Shown: positions 25,803 through 35,053 of the stretch, one piece after another
How the letters are laid out: every line of letters starts with the position of its first letter
How positions within the stretch are numbered: the stretch's first letter is position 1
Origin: Afipia massiliensis
Lineage (GTDB): Bacteria > Pseudomonadota > Alphaproteobacteria > Rhizobiales > Xanthobacteraceae
Assembly: GCF_014203115.1 (NCBI RefSeq)
Contig: NZ_JACHIJ010000010.1
Coordinates: 22,966 to 86,965, forward strand
DNA: 64,000 bases
Direction of reading: 5' to 3'
Notes under the pieces: generated by a model
The model's input: only the letters and a program-made list of their open reading frames with translations
What the model was told of the DNA's origin: nothing
Database searches by the model: none
Made by a program: the position numbers and the translations under genes

Positions 25803-26579
25803 TCAGTGGTGCTTGAACCAGCCGACACCCTTGATGTCATTCCACGAATCCGTCCGATGGCACAGGAAGCACTGATTGACCTGTGCGTGCTCCTGGCCGG
25901 TGATTCCTTTGTCCATCATCTGGAAGTGCATCATGTAGTGGCTTGGCGGCGCCTGATGGCATTGCGCGCAGTTTTTGGAAGCCGGCGAGGGGTGCAGGAA
26001 CCCTGCAATTCGCCAACTGGCGGTCTCATGACAGTTGCCGCATTCCCGGCCGAACAGATCCCGATGCGGCTCGCGGTTGCTGTGACAGCTTGCGCAGTCC
26101 AGCCCGTTCTTTTCGGCCAACCGTGAAACCGGCAATCCAAGAAAGCCCTTCAAGTCGTCGACCATTTGACGGGGGACGCTTGGATGACCCCACTCGCCTA
26201 CTTTGAGATGTGAGCCAATTCTAAGAAGTGCGGCGTGATCCATCTTGGTCGGACGGACGGCGCCGGCGTGCTCCACATGACATCCGCGGCAGTCCTGAAC
26301 GTCGGCATGAAATGCGGTCGGTTGCTTGCCGAGGTCGGCAGCGGCGGTCGAATGGCAGCCGATGCAAGCGGCTGCCTCTACGCCCCGCGTCGGCGTGTGG
26401 CATGATTCGCAGTTTCCCGTCAGGAAGCGGTGCTTTTCGGAAAGGGGGCCGGGCTGGAAGGCGGCCTGCCAACCCGGTATCGAAGCCGATCCCGATCGGT
26501 AGAGAGAAACCACGGCGGCCACGCCGCCTACGACGGCGATCGTGATCAGCACAGTGTACCAAAGACCAAGCTTCTTCAC
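25803..26579 (-). CDS. Membrane-anchored heptaheme c-type cytochrome
   Basis: 258 residues. One N-terminal membrane anchor (LWYTVLITIAVVGGVAAVVS) is followed by a periplasmic domain with seven CxxCH haem sites: CESCH, CIGCH, CRGCH, CASCH, CGNCH, CAQCH and CFLCH. The arrangement resembles the cytochrome c3/NapC-NrfH-type multihaem class. I start it at the GTG at 26579, which overlaps the stop of the cytochrome b gene (GTGA). A longer frame to 26675 would run through that gene. As the last gene of the 30.1-25.8 kb operon it is the likely periplasmic electron carrier. Confidence 0.87.
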   Translation of the reverse strand: MKKLGLWYTVLITIAVVGGVAAVVSLYRSGSASIPGWQAAFQPGPLSEKHRFLTGNCESCHTPTRGVEAAACIGCHSTAAADLGKQPTAFHADVQDCRGCHVEHAGAVRPTKMDHAALLRIGSHLKVGEWGHPSVPRQMVDDLKGFLGLPVSRLAEKNGLDCASCHSNREPHRDLFGRECGNCHETASWRIAGFLHPSPASKNCAQCHQAPPSHYMMHFQMMDKGITGQEHAQVNQCFLCHRTDSWNDIKGVGWFKHH

Positions 26580-27280
26580 GATATCCACCGCAGCCCGTAG
26601 TAGATCTCGCCGGCCACGTGGAGCGCCAACAGCAGATACATCAGGATTGCAGTCGTCACATGGGCGACGATCCACGGCATGAACATTCTCTTCACCACTT
26701 CGCGGGACCCGATGGCGTATTCGAGATCGGCAATGCCCTCCACAAGCCTTAGGATGGGCACACCCTGCGCAATCGAATCGCGTAGTGGCGGCCCCTCACC
26801 GTCGGACGATTGCCTGTCCGCAAGAGCGGACGCCGTTTGATCATATGCGGTCCGCAAGGTGGCCAGCCGGGATTGCTCCTCCCGTAGCTCGATCGACGTC
26901 TGCGGCAGATAGTAGCGGCCGACGAACCCGGTGACGACCACCAGGAGCATGCTGACAACGAGGGCGACGCCGAGCGGGCTCTGATACTTATGTCCGGTGT
27001 GCAGGATGGCCAGGAATGCGCCGAAGACGCCGGCGTAGACGTGAAAGGCGAGTAGCGCCCGCATCGATGCAAGCCGCGCAATCAGCGATCTGAAGGACAT
27101 GCTGTACTTGGCGACCGGATAGACCAACAGGGACAGCATCAAGGCGGCCGCAGCGGCGCCAAGCACAAAGCCCGACAGGCTGCCGGCAAACCGCGGCGAA
27201 CTGTGGAGGACGAAGGCAGGCACCAGAAAAAGCAGGGTGGTGAGGACCGCGCCAACGGTGAGGCGTTCGTTCTCGCTCAT
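26576..27280 (-). CDS. Cytochrome b-like transmembrane protein with two H-x13-H pairs
   Basis: 234 residues with about six hydrophobic segments. Two helices each carry a pair of histidines 14 apart (H80/H94 and H207/H221), the spacing that ligates two stacked b haems in ferric-reductase and NOX-type proteins. H97 is an extra candidate. A soluble loop of about 70 residues (128-198) separates the helices. It sits between an FAD/2Fe-2S reductase gene (one base away) and a heptahaem cytochrome (4-bp overlap), as expected for a protein that carries electrons across the membrane. The family name is uncertain. Confidence 0.78.
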   Translation of the reverse strand: MSENERLTVGAVLTTLLFLVPAFVLHSSPRFAGSLSGFVLGAAAAALMLSLLVYPVAKYSMSFRSLIARLASMRALLAFHVYAGVFGAFLAILHTGHKYQSPLGVALVVSMLLVVVTGFVGRYYLPQTSIELREEQSRLATLRTAYDQTASALADRQSSDGEGPPLRDSIAQGVPILRLVEGIADLEYAIGSREVVKRMFMPWIVAHVTTAILMYLLLALHVAGEIYYGLRWIS

Positions 27281-27281
27281 T

Positions 27282-29420
27282 TCAAGCCTCGACGACCAGA
27301 TTGCCGATCGATTTCGCCTGGCAAGCCAGGATGATGCCGTCCGCCGTGTCCTCCGGCGTCAAGGCGTCCTCGACCTCCATGGTCACATTGCCTTCGAGAA
27401 GCTTGGTCTTGCAAACGCCGCAGACGCCGACCCGGCAAGAATAGTCGATCGGAACGCCAACGGATTCGGCGACCTCGAGCACGCTCTTGTCGGGCGGCAG
27501 CGGGGCGACCTTGTCCGATTTCGAAAACCGGAGCGAGGCGGTGGCCGGACCGATTGCAGACGCATCTAGGGGCGGTGTCCCCGCCGCCGCAGTAGCGCCG
27601 GCGACCGGCCGGATCTCGGCGACCTCCGTGAAGCCCGGAGGAGGTACCGCGCCCAATGCGGGACCAAAGGCTTCCGTCTTAACCTGCTCCGAGGGTACCC
27701 CGAGATCCACCAGAAGCTTCTTCATCGCCTGCATCATGCCAGGCGGACCGCACAAATGAACACGACGCTTGGCAAGGTCGGGCACCGACTGGATCAGGAA
27801 TTCTCTGTGGATCGGACCTTCGGCCCCCATCCACGAGGTTCCCGCGCTGCGTGCCATCGTCGCGGCCACGTGCAGATTGCGCATTTTCCGCTGACGATGT
27901 TCGAGCTCGTCGCGGAAGATGAACTCTTCGGTCGATTTGGCCCCATAGAGGAGGTAGATCTCTCCCATCCAAGCAGTGTCTGCGAGGTAACGGATTGCGG
28001 CCATCAGCGGCGTGATCCCCACACCGCCGCCAATCAGGACGACGCTGTCCGATTCCGCCCCGGTGAAAGTGAAGACGCCCGAAGGCGCTATCACATCGAT
28101 GAGGTCTCCTTCGGAGATCTGGTCGTGCATGAATTCGGAGAAGACGCCCTTCTCTTCTCGCTTGATCGTGGTCTCGACGTAAGCAGTTTGGGCGGCAGAA
28201 GAGGCGATGGTGTAGGACCGCCTGACGCGCTTGCCGTCGATCTCGGCCGAATACGTCAAGAACTGCCCCGGGGCGAAGGAAAACGGAATCGGTCCCCCCT
28301 GGGGGTCTCTTAGCCGAAACGTCTTCACCTGAGGGGTTTCGCGGAATATGGCGGCGACCTTCAGTTGGCCCTTCCAGAGCCCGGTGCGCGGTGAGCCGAC
28401 AGGCGCCGTCGAGGTCGATGATGCCGGGCCAGTCCCCGCAGCGCCGGGGACGGCCGTCGCAGGAGAGCCCGTCGCTGGGGATGCCGGTGCCGTAGGCGCC
28501 GGCGTAGCGGGCGGGGGCCGGGTGCTCGTCAACCGATCGATCAAGGCGTTCGCCCGGCGCATTCTGGAAAGATAAATCGCCAGCATGGCCACCGCGAACG
28601 CCGTCACCAGCGCCATCGTGACCAGGTGAAACCACGATAGACCGAGCGGCCCCTCCTGGTCGTGAATTACCGTATCCGGCGCAAGGTTCATCTCTCCCTT
28701 GAACCAATCCAGCGCGATCTGCCGCGGCGGCTTTCCCTCGGCGAGTGATCGAAGGATCGTGTTGCCGCTCTTCACCTGAGCCAACGCGTCGCGCATGCGG
28801 GAGGCGGCCTGTTCGGCGCCATTGGTGTCACCTCCGGCGTTCGCATGACGAAGTGCGTTTTCAGCATTGGCTATCTCCTCGGTCCCGGCGCTGATCCATG
28901 CGCGCGCCTGTGCTTCGATGCGTTGGCGCTGTTCCGGAGAGAGGTTCGGCATCGCCATCAGCGACGCGTAGAATTCCTTGCGGGGGGCGCCCATGCATCC
29001 CGCACCCATGCACCCGCCCATCATACCGCCCATGGCGCCACCCGCGCCGGGGGCGCCCGAGCCCATGCCAGGCATTGACTGAGCCGGGCTCGGGCTGCCT
29101 ACAGGTGAATTGCCCTGCGCAGTCGGCGGGGTGGCTGGCGGCGACATCGCAGGTGCGTCGGGAGTGCTCGCCCCGCCCTTCGGGTGGTGCTCAGAATGCC
29201 CATCAGGGGCCTGCGCAACGACCGCACTGCCTCGATCATCGTTACGGGATCTGCCTGATCCGATCCAGCCCGATGGGAGGCTCGACGCTGCCGAAGCAAT
29301 ATCCGGAGCGGTGTTGATGTTGCCTGTGTGGTCGAGATGACTGAGGGCCGGATGGACCCATGCGATTAGGAGGCCCGCCGCCAATATGTTGCGCGCCACT
29401 TGCTCTGGCATGGACTGCAC
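27282..29420 (-). CDS. Fusion: Spy-like periplasmic domain + TM + FAD/NAD(P)H reductase + 2Fe-2S ferredoxin
   Basis: 712 residues. A signal peptide (about 11-27) is followed by a Met/Pro/Gly-rich stretch with MPGMGSG and GGCMGAGCMG (115-143), a helical Spy/CpxP-like domain (MPNLSPEQRQRIEAQARAW, about 157-225) and one membrane helix (261-284). After a Pro/Ala/Thr linker comes a ferredoxin-NADP reductase module: RSYTIAS (401-407, FAD), GGGVGITP (464-471) and CGPPGMM (557-563, pyridine nucleotide). A plant-type 2Fe-2S domain follows with C662, C667, C670 and C700. The reductase should be cytoplasmic and the metal-binding domain periplasmic. Start is GTG 29420 or ATG 29411; neither has a strong ribosome site. 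It is the electron entry of the operon with the b- and c-type cytochromes. Confidence 0.85.
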   Translation of the reverse strand: MQSMPEQVARNILAAGLLIAWVHPALSHLDHTGNINTAPDIASAASSLPSGWIGSGRSRNDDRGSAVVAQAPDGHSEHHPKGGASTPDAPAMSPPATPPTAQGNSPVGSPSPAQSMPGMGSGAPGAGGAMGGMMGGCMGAGCMGAPRKEFYASLMAMPNLSPEQRQRIEAQARAWISAGTEEIANAENALRHANAGGDTNGAEQAASRMRDALAQVKSGNTILRSLAEGKPPRQIALDWFKGEMNLAPDTVIHDQEGPLGLSWFHLVTMALVTAFAVAMLAIYLSRMRRANALIDRLTSTRPPPATPAPTAPASPATGSPATAVPGAAGTGPASSTSTAPVGSPRTGLWKGQLKVAAIFRETPQVKTFRLRDPQGGPIPFSFAPGQFLTYSAEIDGKRVRRSYTIASSAAQTAYVETTIKREEKGVFSEFMHDQISEGDLIDVIAPSGVFTFTGAESDSVVLIGGGVGITPLMAAIRYLADTAWMGEIYLLYGAKSTEEFIFRDELEHRQRKMRNLHVAATMARSAGTSWMGAEGPIHREFLIQSVPDLAKRRVHLCGPPGMMQAMKKLLVDLGVPSEQVKTEAFGPALGAVPPPGFTEVAEIRPVAGATAAAGTPPLDASAIGPATASLRFSKSDKVAPLPPDKSVLEVAESVGVPIDYSCRVGVCGVCKTKLLEGNVTMEVEDALTPEDTADGIILACQAKSIGNLVVEA

Positions 29421-29432
29421 CCGCCGCTTTTA

Positions 29433-30122
29433 TCAGAACGTGGCGATCAGTGGCAGCAGGATCGTATCAGCAGTCTGTTTTTGAGCATCGTTCAGCGTAG
29501 GATAAAGCCTGGTAAATGCCGTTCGGGCCGACTTCACGGCCTCAAGTCGTTCGGCCAGGTGGCGCTCATAACGTTCGATCCGGGCTGCGGAATTCGTCTT
29601 GTCGTCCACTACAAGAAGATTGCGGGCATCGACCAAATGCTGGCGTCCCGACCGAAGGGACTCCGCCAAAGCATTCCAATCGGCCTGCTGCTTATCGGTG
29701 ATTTGCAGTTCTGCCTTCAGGAAGGCGATCCTTCCCTCGATGCGCTCCGTGACGTCCGTTGTGCCGGAGGTGGTACCCATACCCGGCATGGAGCCCATGT
29801 GACCCCGCATCATCTTCTCCATCATCATCATCATGCCGTTCTGAGGCTGACACATCGAGCCTTGGCACTTCTCCTGCATTTGCGCAGGCGGGTTCATGCG
29901 ATCGTCCATCATCCTACGGTCCTGACCCGCCTTTTGAGGCTGACCGCCCGGCATGTTCATGCTGCCTGGCTTCCCCATCGGGTCCGGCTGCATCGGCTTC
30001 ATGTCGTCCATAGCAAGAAGAAGCCGGGAGGGGGTTTGGCCGTCTGCCGAATTGCCGGCATGGGGTGCAGCAAGGATCGCCAACGCCGATGCGACGCCTA
30101 TCAGTGTGCGGAACGTACTCAT
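29433..30122 (-). CDS. Spy/CpxP-like (LTxxQ-type) periplasmic Met-rich protein
   Basis: 229 residues with a signal peptide (LIGVASALAILAAPHAGNSA). A Met-rich N-terminal half (MDDMKPMQPDPMG, then MMMMMEKMMRGHMGSMPGMG) is followed by helices with LKAELQITDKQQADWNALAE and LYPTLNDAQKQTADTILLPL, the Spy/CpxP/CnrX pattern. It is probably a periplasmic metal-binding sensor or chaperone. It is the first gene of the operon that runs to 25803, and the FNR/FixK box at 30201 is 85 bp upstream. Confidence 0.84.
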   Translation of the reverse strand: MSTFRTLIGVASALAILAAPHAGNSADGQTPSRLLLAMDDMKPMQPDPMGKPGSMNMPGGQPQKAGQDRRMMDDRMNPPAQMQEKCQGSMCQPQNGMMMMMEKMMRGHMGSMPGMGTTSGTTDVTERIEGRIAFLKAELQITDKQQADWNALAESLRSGRQHLVDARNLLVVDDKTNSAARIERYERHLAERLEAVKSARTAFTRLYPTLNDAQKQTADTILLPLIATF

Positions 30123-30200
30123 CCTATTTCTCCATGCATGCGTCGGATCGAAGAGCCGTAGCGGCGATCCGCAACCCTAACCCAACGGCCGTCCGGAGAT

Positions 30201-30214
30201 TTGATTTGGGTCAA
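30201..30214. promoter_or_regulatory. FNR/FixK-type box TTGAT-TTGG-GTCAA
   Basis: Exact match, centred 85 bp before the first gene of the electron-transfer operon (minus strand). Predicted transcript start is near 30166. Confidence 0.75.
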
Positions 30215-30358
30215 AAACCGAAACGGCTATCGCTGATGATTGTTCGGCTTACTGGATTGTCGTGTCGACTCCTCCTAGCCGTGGCGGCGTTGCGGATCGC
30301 CTTTAACGCGCCCAACTGCCGAGCGCTCGCCACCCGTGGTACCGCAACAAGCTGGCGG

Positions 30359-30772
30359 TCACAGGCCGCCGTCTGTCCGGTCGTTCGCCTCCGCGCGCTC
30401 GCGCCGCCAAGGCAGCCGGCCGTCAATCTCGATCTGAAGCGAAAAGCTCAGGAACGTACGTATAACGATGATTAAGCCGAGAACCGCAAGCCGCTCCAAA
30501 GTCGGCACGATGGCGACCATGCCAATGATGTCCGCCGCGATCAAAAATTCGAGGCCAAGCAGGATCCCGCGCCCGAGATTCGCCCGATAGGACCGGAAAG
30601 CGCCGTGCCATTCACCCTGATACATCTGCTGCACGGACCACATGCTCGCGGCGATCACGCCTCCTATGATGACTGCAACCCCGAGGACCTCCACGATTGA
30701 CGCAATCCAATGGAGCGTATGCAGTACGATGGCCCTGGCCTCCATGCTGAGGACGAGCTCGGAAGTCAGCAT
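30359..30772 (-). CDS. DUF1622 membrane protein
   Basis: 137 residues with three hydrophobic segments: ASIVEVLGVAVIIGGVIAAS, LLGLEFLIAADIIGMVAIVP and LAVLGLIIVIRTFLSFSL. The phrase LGRGILLGLEFLIAADII and the closing IRTFLSFSLQIEIDGRLPW are typical of DUF1622. Function unknown. It overlaps the end of the opgC-like gene by 7 bp and so is the second gene of a two-gene operon under the box at 32051. Confidence 0.82.
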   Translation of the reverse strand: MLTSELVLSMEARAIVLHTLHWIASIVEVLGVAVIIGGVIAASMWSVQQMYQGEWHGAFRSYRANLGRGILLGLEFLIAADIIGMVAIVPTLERLAVLGLIIVIRTFLSFSLQIEIDGRLPWRRERAEANDRTDGGL

Positions 30773-31983
30773 TTCGGCTCCTTGGCTCTTGCATGCTTTC
30801 CGCAGCCATGGCCGAGCGGAGAAGGTGCTGCCCCCCCCGTCGGTGGCATAGGCCTTTGCGGCGCCGTGATCGCGAGCTTATCGATCTTCTTCGACCAGGA
30901 CCGATAGTAGGCAACACCAGTCATGATGGACAGGCCAGCGGTGCCTACCAACATCTGGACATAGAAAGCGTTCGATGTGGTGTCCAATACGAAGTGAGCA
31001 ACAAACGAAAGAAAAACCCCGACGCAGAATACCTCCAGCGATTGTTGGCCACACTTGATGACCGGACGGAATACCGGCCAGCGAAGTCCCGACCAGTCGA
31101 ACGGGATAAACCTCACGACAAGAAGGGCCAATGCGAGAAGGTGCAGGACCCGATAGGGAGCAAGATTGGTCTTGTCGTTGGGCCTGAATGCCGCCGTCAG
31201 TTGACTTACAAGTGGGACGTCCAACTCGGGAATAAGCGTCGCGAGCGTTGCCACCAGCGCAAACAGCAGGAAAGCGACGCTAAGGACCAAAGGGATCCGG
31301 GCAGTCACGATGGGACGGACGGTCCGGGATCCCCCAGCCGCAAGCCATGCACCCAATACGAACAGCAGTTGCCACGTAAACGGATTGAAAAACCAGTCAC
31401 CGGACGGATAAGAGGGCAGATTCCAATGAAAAAATCTGGCGGAAAAATAAAGCAGCAGCGATCCGGCGAGCGCCCAGTTTCTATGCCGTAGCATGAGCCA
31501 CAGGACCGGCGGATAGGCTCCCATCAAGACGATGTACAGAGGGAGCACATCGAGATTGAGCGGCTTGAACTTTAAGAGGAGCCCTTCGGTCAGCGTCTCA
31601 ACCGGGAATTCCATCAAATGCGCAACGTTGAACTGGTCCATCAGGTGAGGAATGTCGAAGCGGTGTGCCAGGTAATGGACCGACGTGAGATAGAATATGA
31701 ACAGAAGTACATGGGCGACGTACAGTTGCCAAACGCGTCTAAGCAGTCGTGTAGCGCCGATGACGAAACCGCGTTGCACCATCATCCTGCCGAAAACCAG
31801 GGTGGCGGTGTAGCCCGAAATGAAGACGAACAGATCGGCCCCGTCGCTGAATCCGTAGTTGCGCGAGGTCAACCATGCCAGCGCCGTGCCGGGAATGTGG
31901 CCAAAGAAGATGGCCCAATTCGCCAATCCCCGAAAAAGATCGAGCCGCAAATCTCGCTCTAGCGACGGAACAAACAGCGTCAT
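30766..31983 (-). CDS. opgC: OpgC-family membrane protein
   Basis: 405 residues with about ten membrane segments. It matches OpgC, which succinylates or otherwise acylates osmoregulated periplasmic glucans. Family landmarks include ERDLRLDLFRGLANWAIFFGH, FSDGADLFVFISGYTATLVF and KCGQQSLEVFCVGVFLSFVAH. A hydrophilic C-terminal tail contains CGKHARAKEPKC. It is co-transcribed with a DUF1622 gene. A perfect FNR/FixK box is 74 bp upstream, an unusual regulatory link for a glucan-modifying enzyme. Confidence 0.86.
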   Translation of the reverse strand: MTLFVPSLERDLRLDLFRGLANWAIFFGHIPGTALAWLTSRNYGFSDGADLFVFISGYTATLVFGRMMVQRGFVIGATRLLRRVWQLYVAHVLLFIFYLTSVHYLAHRFDIPHLMDQFNVAHLMEFPVETLTEGLLLKFKPLNLDVLPLYIVLMGAYPPVLWLMLRHRNWALAGSLLLYFSARFFHWNLPSYPSGDWFFNPFTWQLLFVLGAWLAAGGSRTVRPIVTARIPLVLSVAFLLFALVATLATLIPELDVPLVSQLTAAFRPNDKTNLAPYRVLHLLALALLVVRFIPFDWSGLRWPVFRPVIKCGQQSLEVFCVGVFLSFVAHFVLDTTSNAFYVQMLVGTAGLSIMTGVAYYRSWSKKIDKLAITAPQRPMPPTGGAAPSPLGHGCGKHARAKEPKC

Positions 31984-32050
31984 CGATTACAGTTCCGGGC
32001 GTGCTGGTGAAGAGCCCGCCAATCTATTCCGCCGAAAAAACCGCTCAGGT

Positions 32051-32064
32051 TTGATGTACGTCAA
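32051..32064. promoter_or_regulatory. FNR/FixK-type box TTGAT-GTAC-GTCAA
   Basis: Exact match, centred 74 bp upstream of the OpgC-family gene (minus strand). Confidence 0.75.
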
Positions 32065-32126
32065 AAATTCATCCTGCATTTCGTTCTAATCCGCCCCAGT
32101 AAGCGAGAGGAAGTAGCCAGCCCCGT

Positions 32127-32163
32127 AAAAAGCCTGCATGACATGCGTCATGCAGGCTTTTTT
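32127..32163. terminator. Intrinsic terminator of the copper ATPase gene, possibly bidirectional
   Basis: A stem AAGCCTGCATGAC / GTCATGCAGGCTT with an ATGC loop is followed by a T-run on the plus strand and preceded by an A-run, so it can end transcripts in both directions. It lies between the end of the copper ATPase (stop at 32189, read leftwards) and the OpgC promoter, and should insulate the two. Confidence 0.88.
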
Positions 32164-32188
32164 GCGCCTCGCCAACGGACGCTAGACG

Positions 32189-34642
32189 CTAAAGGCTCGC
32201 CACGCGAAGGCGCAACGCGTTGCCGACGACGCTCACCGACGAGAGGGCCATGGCGGCGGCGGCGATGATGGGCGAGAGCAGTATCCCGAATGTCGGATAG
32301 AGAACTCCGGCGGCAATCGGGACGCCGGCGGCGTTGTAGATAAACGCGAAAAACAGATTCTGTCGGATATTGCTCATGGTGGCCTCCGACAGCTTGCGGG
32401 CGCGGACGATGCCGCCCAGGTCGCCTTTCAGCAGGGTGATGCCCGCGCTTTCCATCGCGACATCGGTCCCAGTGCCCATCGCGATACCGACTTCGGCAGC
32501 GGCGAGGGCCGGGGCGTCGTTGACGCCATCGCCGGCCATCGCCACGATCCGCCCGGCCTTCTGCAGCCTGGCAACGACCGCGCTTTTCTGGTCCGGAAGA
32601 ACTTCGGCCTCGACGTCCTCGATCCCGAGCTGCCGTGCGACGGCCATGGCGGTGGTGCGGTTGTCCCCGGTCAGCATGATCACCTTGACGCCTTCCGCTC
32701 TCAGATCCCTCAGCGCCGCCGGAGTCGACGCCTTGACCGGGTCCGCGATCGCGAACAGCCCGGCCAGTTTGCCGTCGACTGCCATGTTGATCACAGTGGC
32801 GCCTTCACCCCGCATGCGCTCGCCCTCCGCTTCCAGCGACTGTGTCGCGACACCCAGAGACGCCAAGAAGTTCGCATTGCCCAGAAGGATGGATTTGCCG
32901 TCGACCTTGCCTACCGCGCCCTTGCCGGTCGGGGAATCGAAGTCCTCGACCTTGCCCAGGACCAACTTGCGATCATTGGCGGAGCGGACGATGGCGTCCG
33001 CGAGGGGATGCTCGCTGGCCCGTTCGACGGTGGCGGCGAGACGCAGAAGTTCGTTCTCATCGTGACCCGGTGCGGGGACGATCGAGACCACTTTCGGTTT
33101 GCCTTCGGTGAGAGTCCCGGTCTTGTCCACCACCAGCGTATCGATCTTTTCCATTCGCTCCAGCGCTTCGGCATTCTTGATCAGTACACCGGCCTGTGCG
33201 CCGCGGCCGACCCCGACCATGATCGACATCGGCGTGGCCAAGCCGAGCGCGCAGGGACAGGCGATGATCAGCACGCTGACGGCGGCAACCAGGCCGTACG
33301 CCATCCGCGGTTCCGGTCCTAACCAGGCCCAGGCGCCGAAAGCCATGACGGCAACGACAATGACCACCGGCACAAACCACCCGGAGACCTGATCGGCCAG
33401 ACGCTGGATCGGCGCGCGCGAGCGCTGCGCCTCCGCGACCATCCTGACGATCTGGGAAAGCAGCGTGTCGCGCCCGACCTTATCGGCGCGCATCACGAAG
33501 CCGCCGGACTGGTTGAGCGTGCCCGCGATCACCTTGCCGCCGGATTCCTTGGTGACGGGCATGGATTCGCCGGTCACCAGCGATTCGTCGAGCGAGGAGC
33601 GGCCTTCGAGAATGACGCCGTCCACCGGCACCTTCTCGCCCGGCCGGACCCGCAGATGATCGCCGACCTGCAGGCTTGCGATCTCGACTTCATGGTCGGA
33701 ACCGTCATCGCCGATGCGGCGGGCGGTTTTCGGCGCCAGTTCGAGCAGGGCCTTGATCGCGCCTGACGTCGACTCGCGGGCGCGGAGTTCGAGCACTTGG
33801 CCAAGCAGGACCAGAACTGTGATTACCGCGGCGGCTTCGAAGTAAACCGCCACCGCGCCGCCGTGGCCGCGGAAGGTGGCCGGGAAGCTTTCGGGCAGCA
33901 CGGTTCCAATGACGCTGTAGACATAGGCGACACCGGTGCCCATGGCGATCAAGGTGAACATGTTGAGATTGCGTGTGAGCAGCGATTGCCAGCCGCGCAC
34001 GAAAAACGGCCAGCCCGCCCAGAGCACCACCGGTGTGGCGAAGGCTAGTTGAATCCAGTTCGACAGGGTCTGGTCGACCCAGCCATGCGCCCCGACGAGA
34101 TGCCCCCCCATCTCAAGGACCACCGGTGGAATGGAGAGCACAAGGCCGATCCAGAAGCGCCGCGTCATGTCGGCAAGCTCGGGATTGGGCGGCGTATCGA
34201 GGCTGGCCACCTCGGGCTCCAGCGCCATGCCGCAGATCGGACAGTTGCCGGGACCGACCTGGCGGATCTGCGGATGCATCGGGCAGGTATAGATCGCGCC
34301 TTCCGGCACCTCAGCCTTCACGCTGGTCTTGTCGAGATAGGAATTTGGGTCGGCGGCAAACTTTGTCCTGCAGCCGGTCGAACAGAAATGGAAGGTCTTG
34401 CCGGCATGGTCGAACCGATGCTGGCTGGTCGCGGGGTCGACCGACATGCCGCAGACGGGGTCGCGCACGGTCGCGTTGCTATGGGCATGGGTATCGGCAT
34501 GGCCTGCGTGATCGTGGCCGTCGCCACCGCAACACCCGGTCTTCGACGTCTCCTTGGGAAGATCGGCCCCCATCTTGGACCCGCAGCCGCAGCCGGAACT
34601 CTTTGCATCATTGACTGTATTTGCGTTTCGAGCGTCGGTCAT
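32189..34642 (-). CDS. copA: Copper-translocating P1B-type ATPase (YHS and HMBD domains)
   Basis: 817-residue Cu(I) exporter. The N-terminus is Cys/His-rich ([30 protein letters not shown]), followed by a YHS-type domain (DPVCGMSV...[10 protein letters not shown]) and a heavy-metal-binding domain ([20 protein letters not shown]), not classical HMA repeats. The ion channel motif [11 protein letters not shown], phosphorylation site [15 protein letters not shown] (HP locus) and [10 protein letters not shown] are all intact. ATG 34642 is chosen because GGAG precedes it and the CsoR-type operator lies upstream; longer frames would start inside the operator. It is divergent from the csoR-like gene. 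It is the only intact copper ATPase in the window. Confidence 0.93.
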   Translation of the reverse strand: MTDARNANTVNDAKSSGCGCGSKMGADLPKETSKTGCCGGDGHDHAGHADTHAHSNATVRDPVCGMSVDPATSQHRFDHAGKTFHFCSTGCRTKFAADPNSYLDKTSVKAEVPEGAIYTCPMHPQIRQVGPGNCPICGMALEPEVASLDTPPNPELADMTRRFWIGLVLSIPPVVLEMGGHLVGAHGWVDQTLSNWIQLAFATPVVLWAGWPFFVRGWQSLLTRNLNMFTLIAMGTGVAYVYSVIGTVLPESFPATFRGHGGAVAVYFEAAAVITVLVLLGQVLELRARESTSGAIKALLELAPKTARRIGDDGSDHEVEIASLQVGDHLRVRPGEKVPVDGVILEGRSSLDESLVTGESMPVTKESGGKVIAGTLNQSGGFVMRADKVGRDTLLSQIVRMVAEAQRSRAPIQRLADQVSGWFVPVVIVVAVMAFGAWAWLGPEPRMAYGLVAAVSVLIIACPCALGLATPMSIMVGVGRGAQAGVLIKNAEALERMEKIDTLVVDKTGTLTEGKPKVVSIVPAPGHDENELLRLAATVERASEHPLADAIVRSANDRKLVLGKVEDFDSPTGKGAVGKVDGKSILLGNANFLASLGVATQSLEAEGERMRGEGATVINMAVDGKLAGLFAIADPVKASTPAALRDLRAEGVKVIMLTGDNRTTAMAVARQLGIEDVEAEVLPDQKSAVVARLQKAGRIVAMAGDGVNDAPALAAAEVGIAMGTGTDVAMESAGITLLKGDLGGIVRARKLSEATMSNIRQNLFFAFIYNAAGVPIAAGVLYPTFGILLSPIIAAAAMALSSVSVVGNALRLRVASL

Positions 34643-34671
34643 GCGTTTCTCCATGCGGCCACTTGCAACCC

Positions 34672-34688
34672 ATACCATGTATAGGTAT
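34672..34688. promoter_or_regulatory. Putative CsoR operator (ATACC-N7-GGTAT)
   Basis: Inverted repeat in the 55-bp divergent region between the copper ATPase and the CsoR-like gene, in the position expected for an autoregulated repressor site. The arms resemble CsoR-type ATACC/GGTAT half-sites. Confidence 0.6.
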
Positions 34689-34697
34689 ATAGACGCC

Positions 34698-34973
34698 ATG
34701 CGAAAAGACATCAAGGTATCCTGTCAAAAACGGCTGAGCCGAATCGAAGGCCAGGTCCGCGGTCTGTCCAAAATGGTCGACGAGGATCGCTACTGCATCG
34801 ACATCGTCACCCAGATCTCGGCGGTGCGAGCCGCACTTCGGCGGGTCGAGGAAGAAGTGTTGCGGGATCACGTGTCGCATTGTGTCGAACACGCGATCAG
34901 CAGCGGCAACAAGACCGATCGGCGCGCGAAGATCGCGGAACTAATGGCCGTGATCGGGCGGTCCGATCGTTGA
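34698..34973 (+). CDS. csoR: CsoR-family copper-sensing repressor
   Basis: 91-residue all-helical regulator ([20 protein letters not shown] is the family hallmark). C33, H58 and C62 reproduce the C-x24-H-x3-C copper ligands of CsoR, which favours Cu(I) over nickel or formaldehyde sensing. It should repress itself and the divergent ATPase until copper is bound. ATG 34698 gives the family length; a longer frame upstream runs through the operator. Its stop codon overlaps the FNR/FixK box at 34970. Confidence 0.9.
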   Translation: MRKDIKVSCQKRLSRIEGQVRGLSKMVDEDRYCIDIVTQISAVRAALRRVEEEVLRDHVSHCVEHAISSGNKTDRRAKIAELMAVIGRSDR

Positions 34974-34983
34974 TCAAGATCAA
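34970..34983. promoter_or_regulatory. FNR/FixK-type box TTGAT-CAAG-ATCAA
   Basis: Perfect palindrome overlapping the csoR stop codon, centred 77 bp upstream of the gene at 35054 that heads the efflux-pump operon. Confidence 0.75.
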
Positions 34984-35053
34984 GGCTGTGACCATGTATT
35001 TACCGCAATCTCCATCACTGTTCCTTTGCCTCGGACCTTGGTATTAGCTGCGC

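Noticed and set aside
25614..26126. Plus-strand 170-codon frame antisense to the heptahaem cytochrome
   Set aside because: Two thirds of it is the complement of the CxxCH-containing gene, which has clear motifs; the rest shows no domain or ribosome site.
26580..26675. Longer N-terminus of the heptahaem cytochrome from 26675
   Set aside because: It overlaps the end of the cytochrome b-like gene by 100 bp and puts a charged tail before the anchor; GTG 26579 with GTGA overlap is the normal operon arrangement.
34554..34697. In-frame extension of the CsoR-like gene to an ATG at 34554
   Set aside because: It would run through the divergent operator and the start of the ATPase gene and exceeds the family length; ATG 34698 fits.
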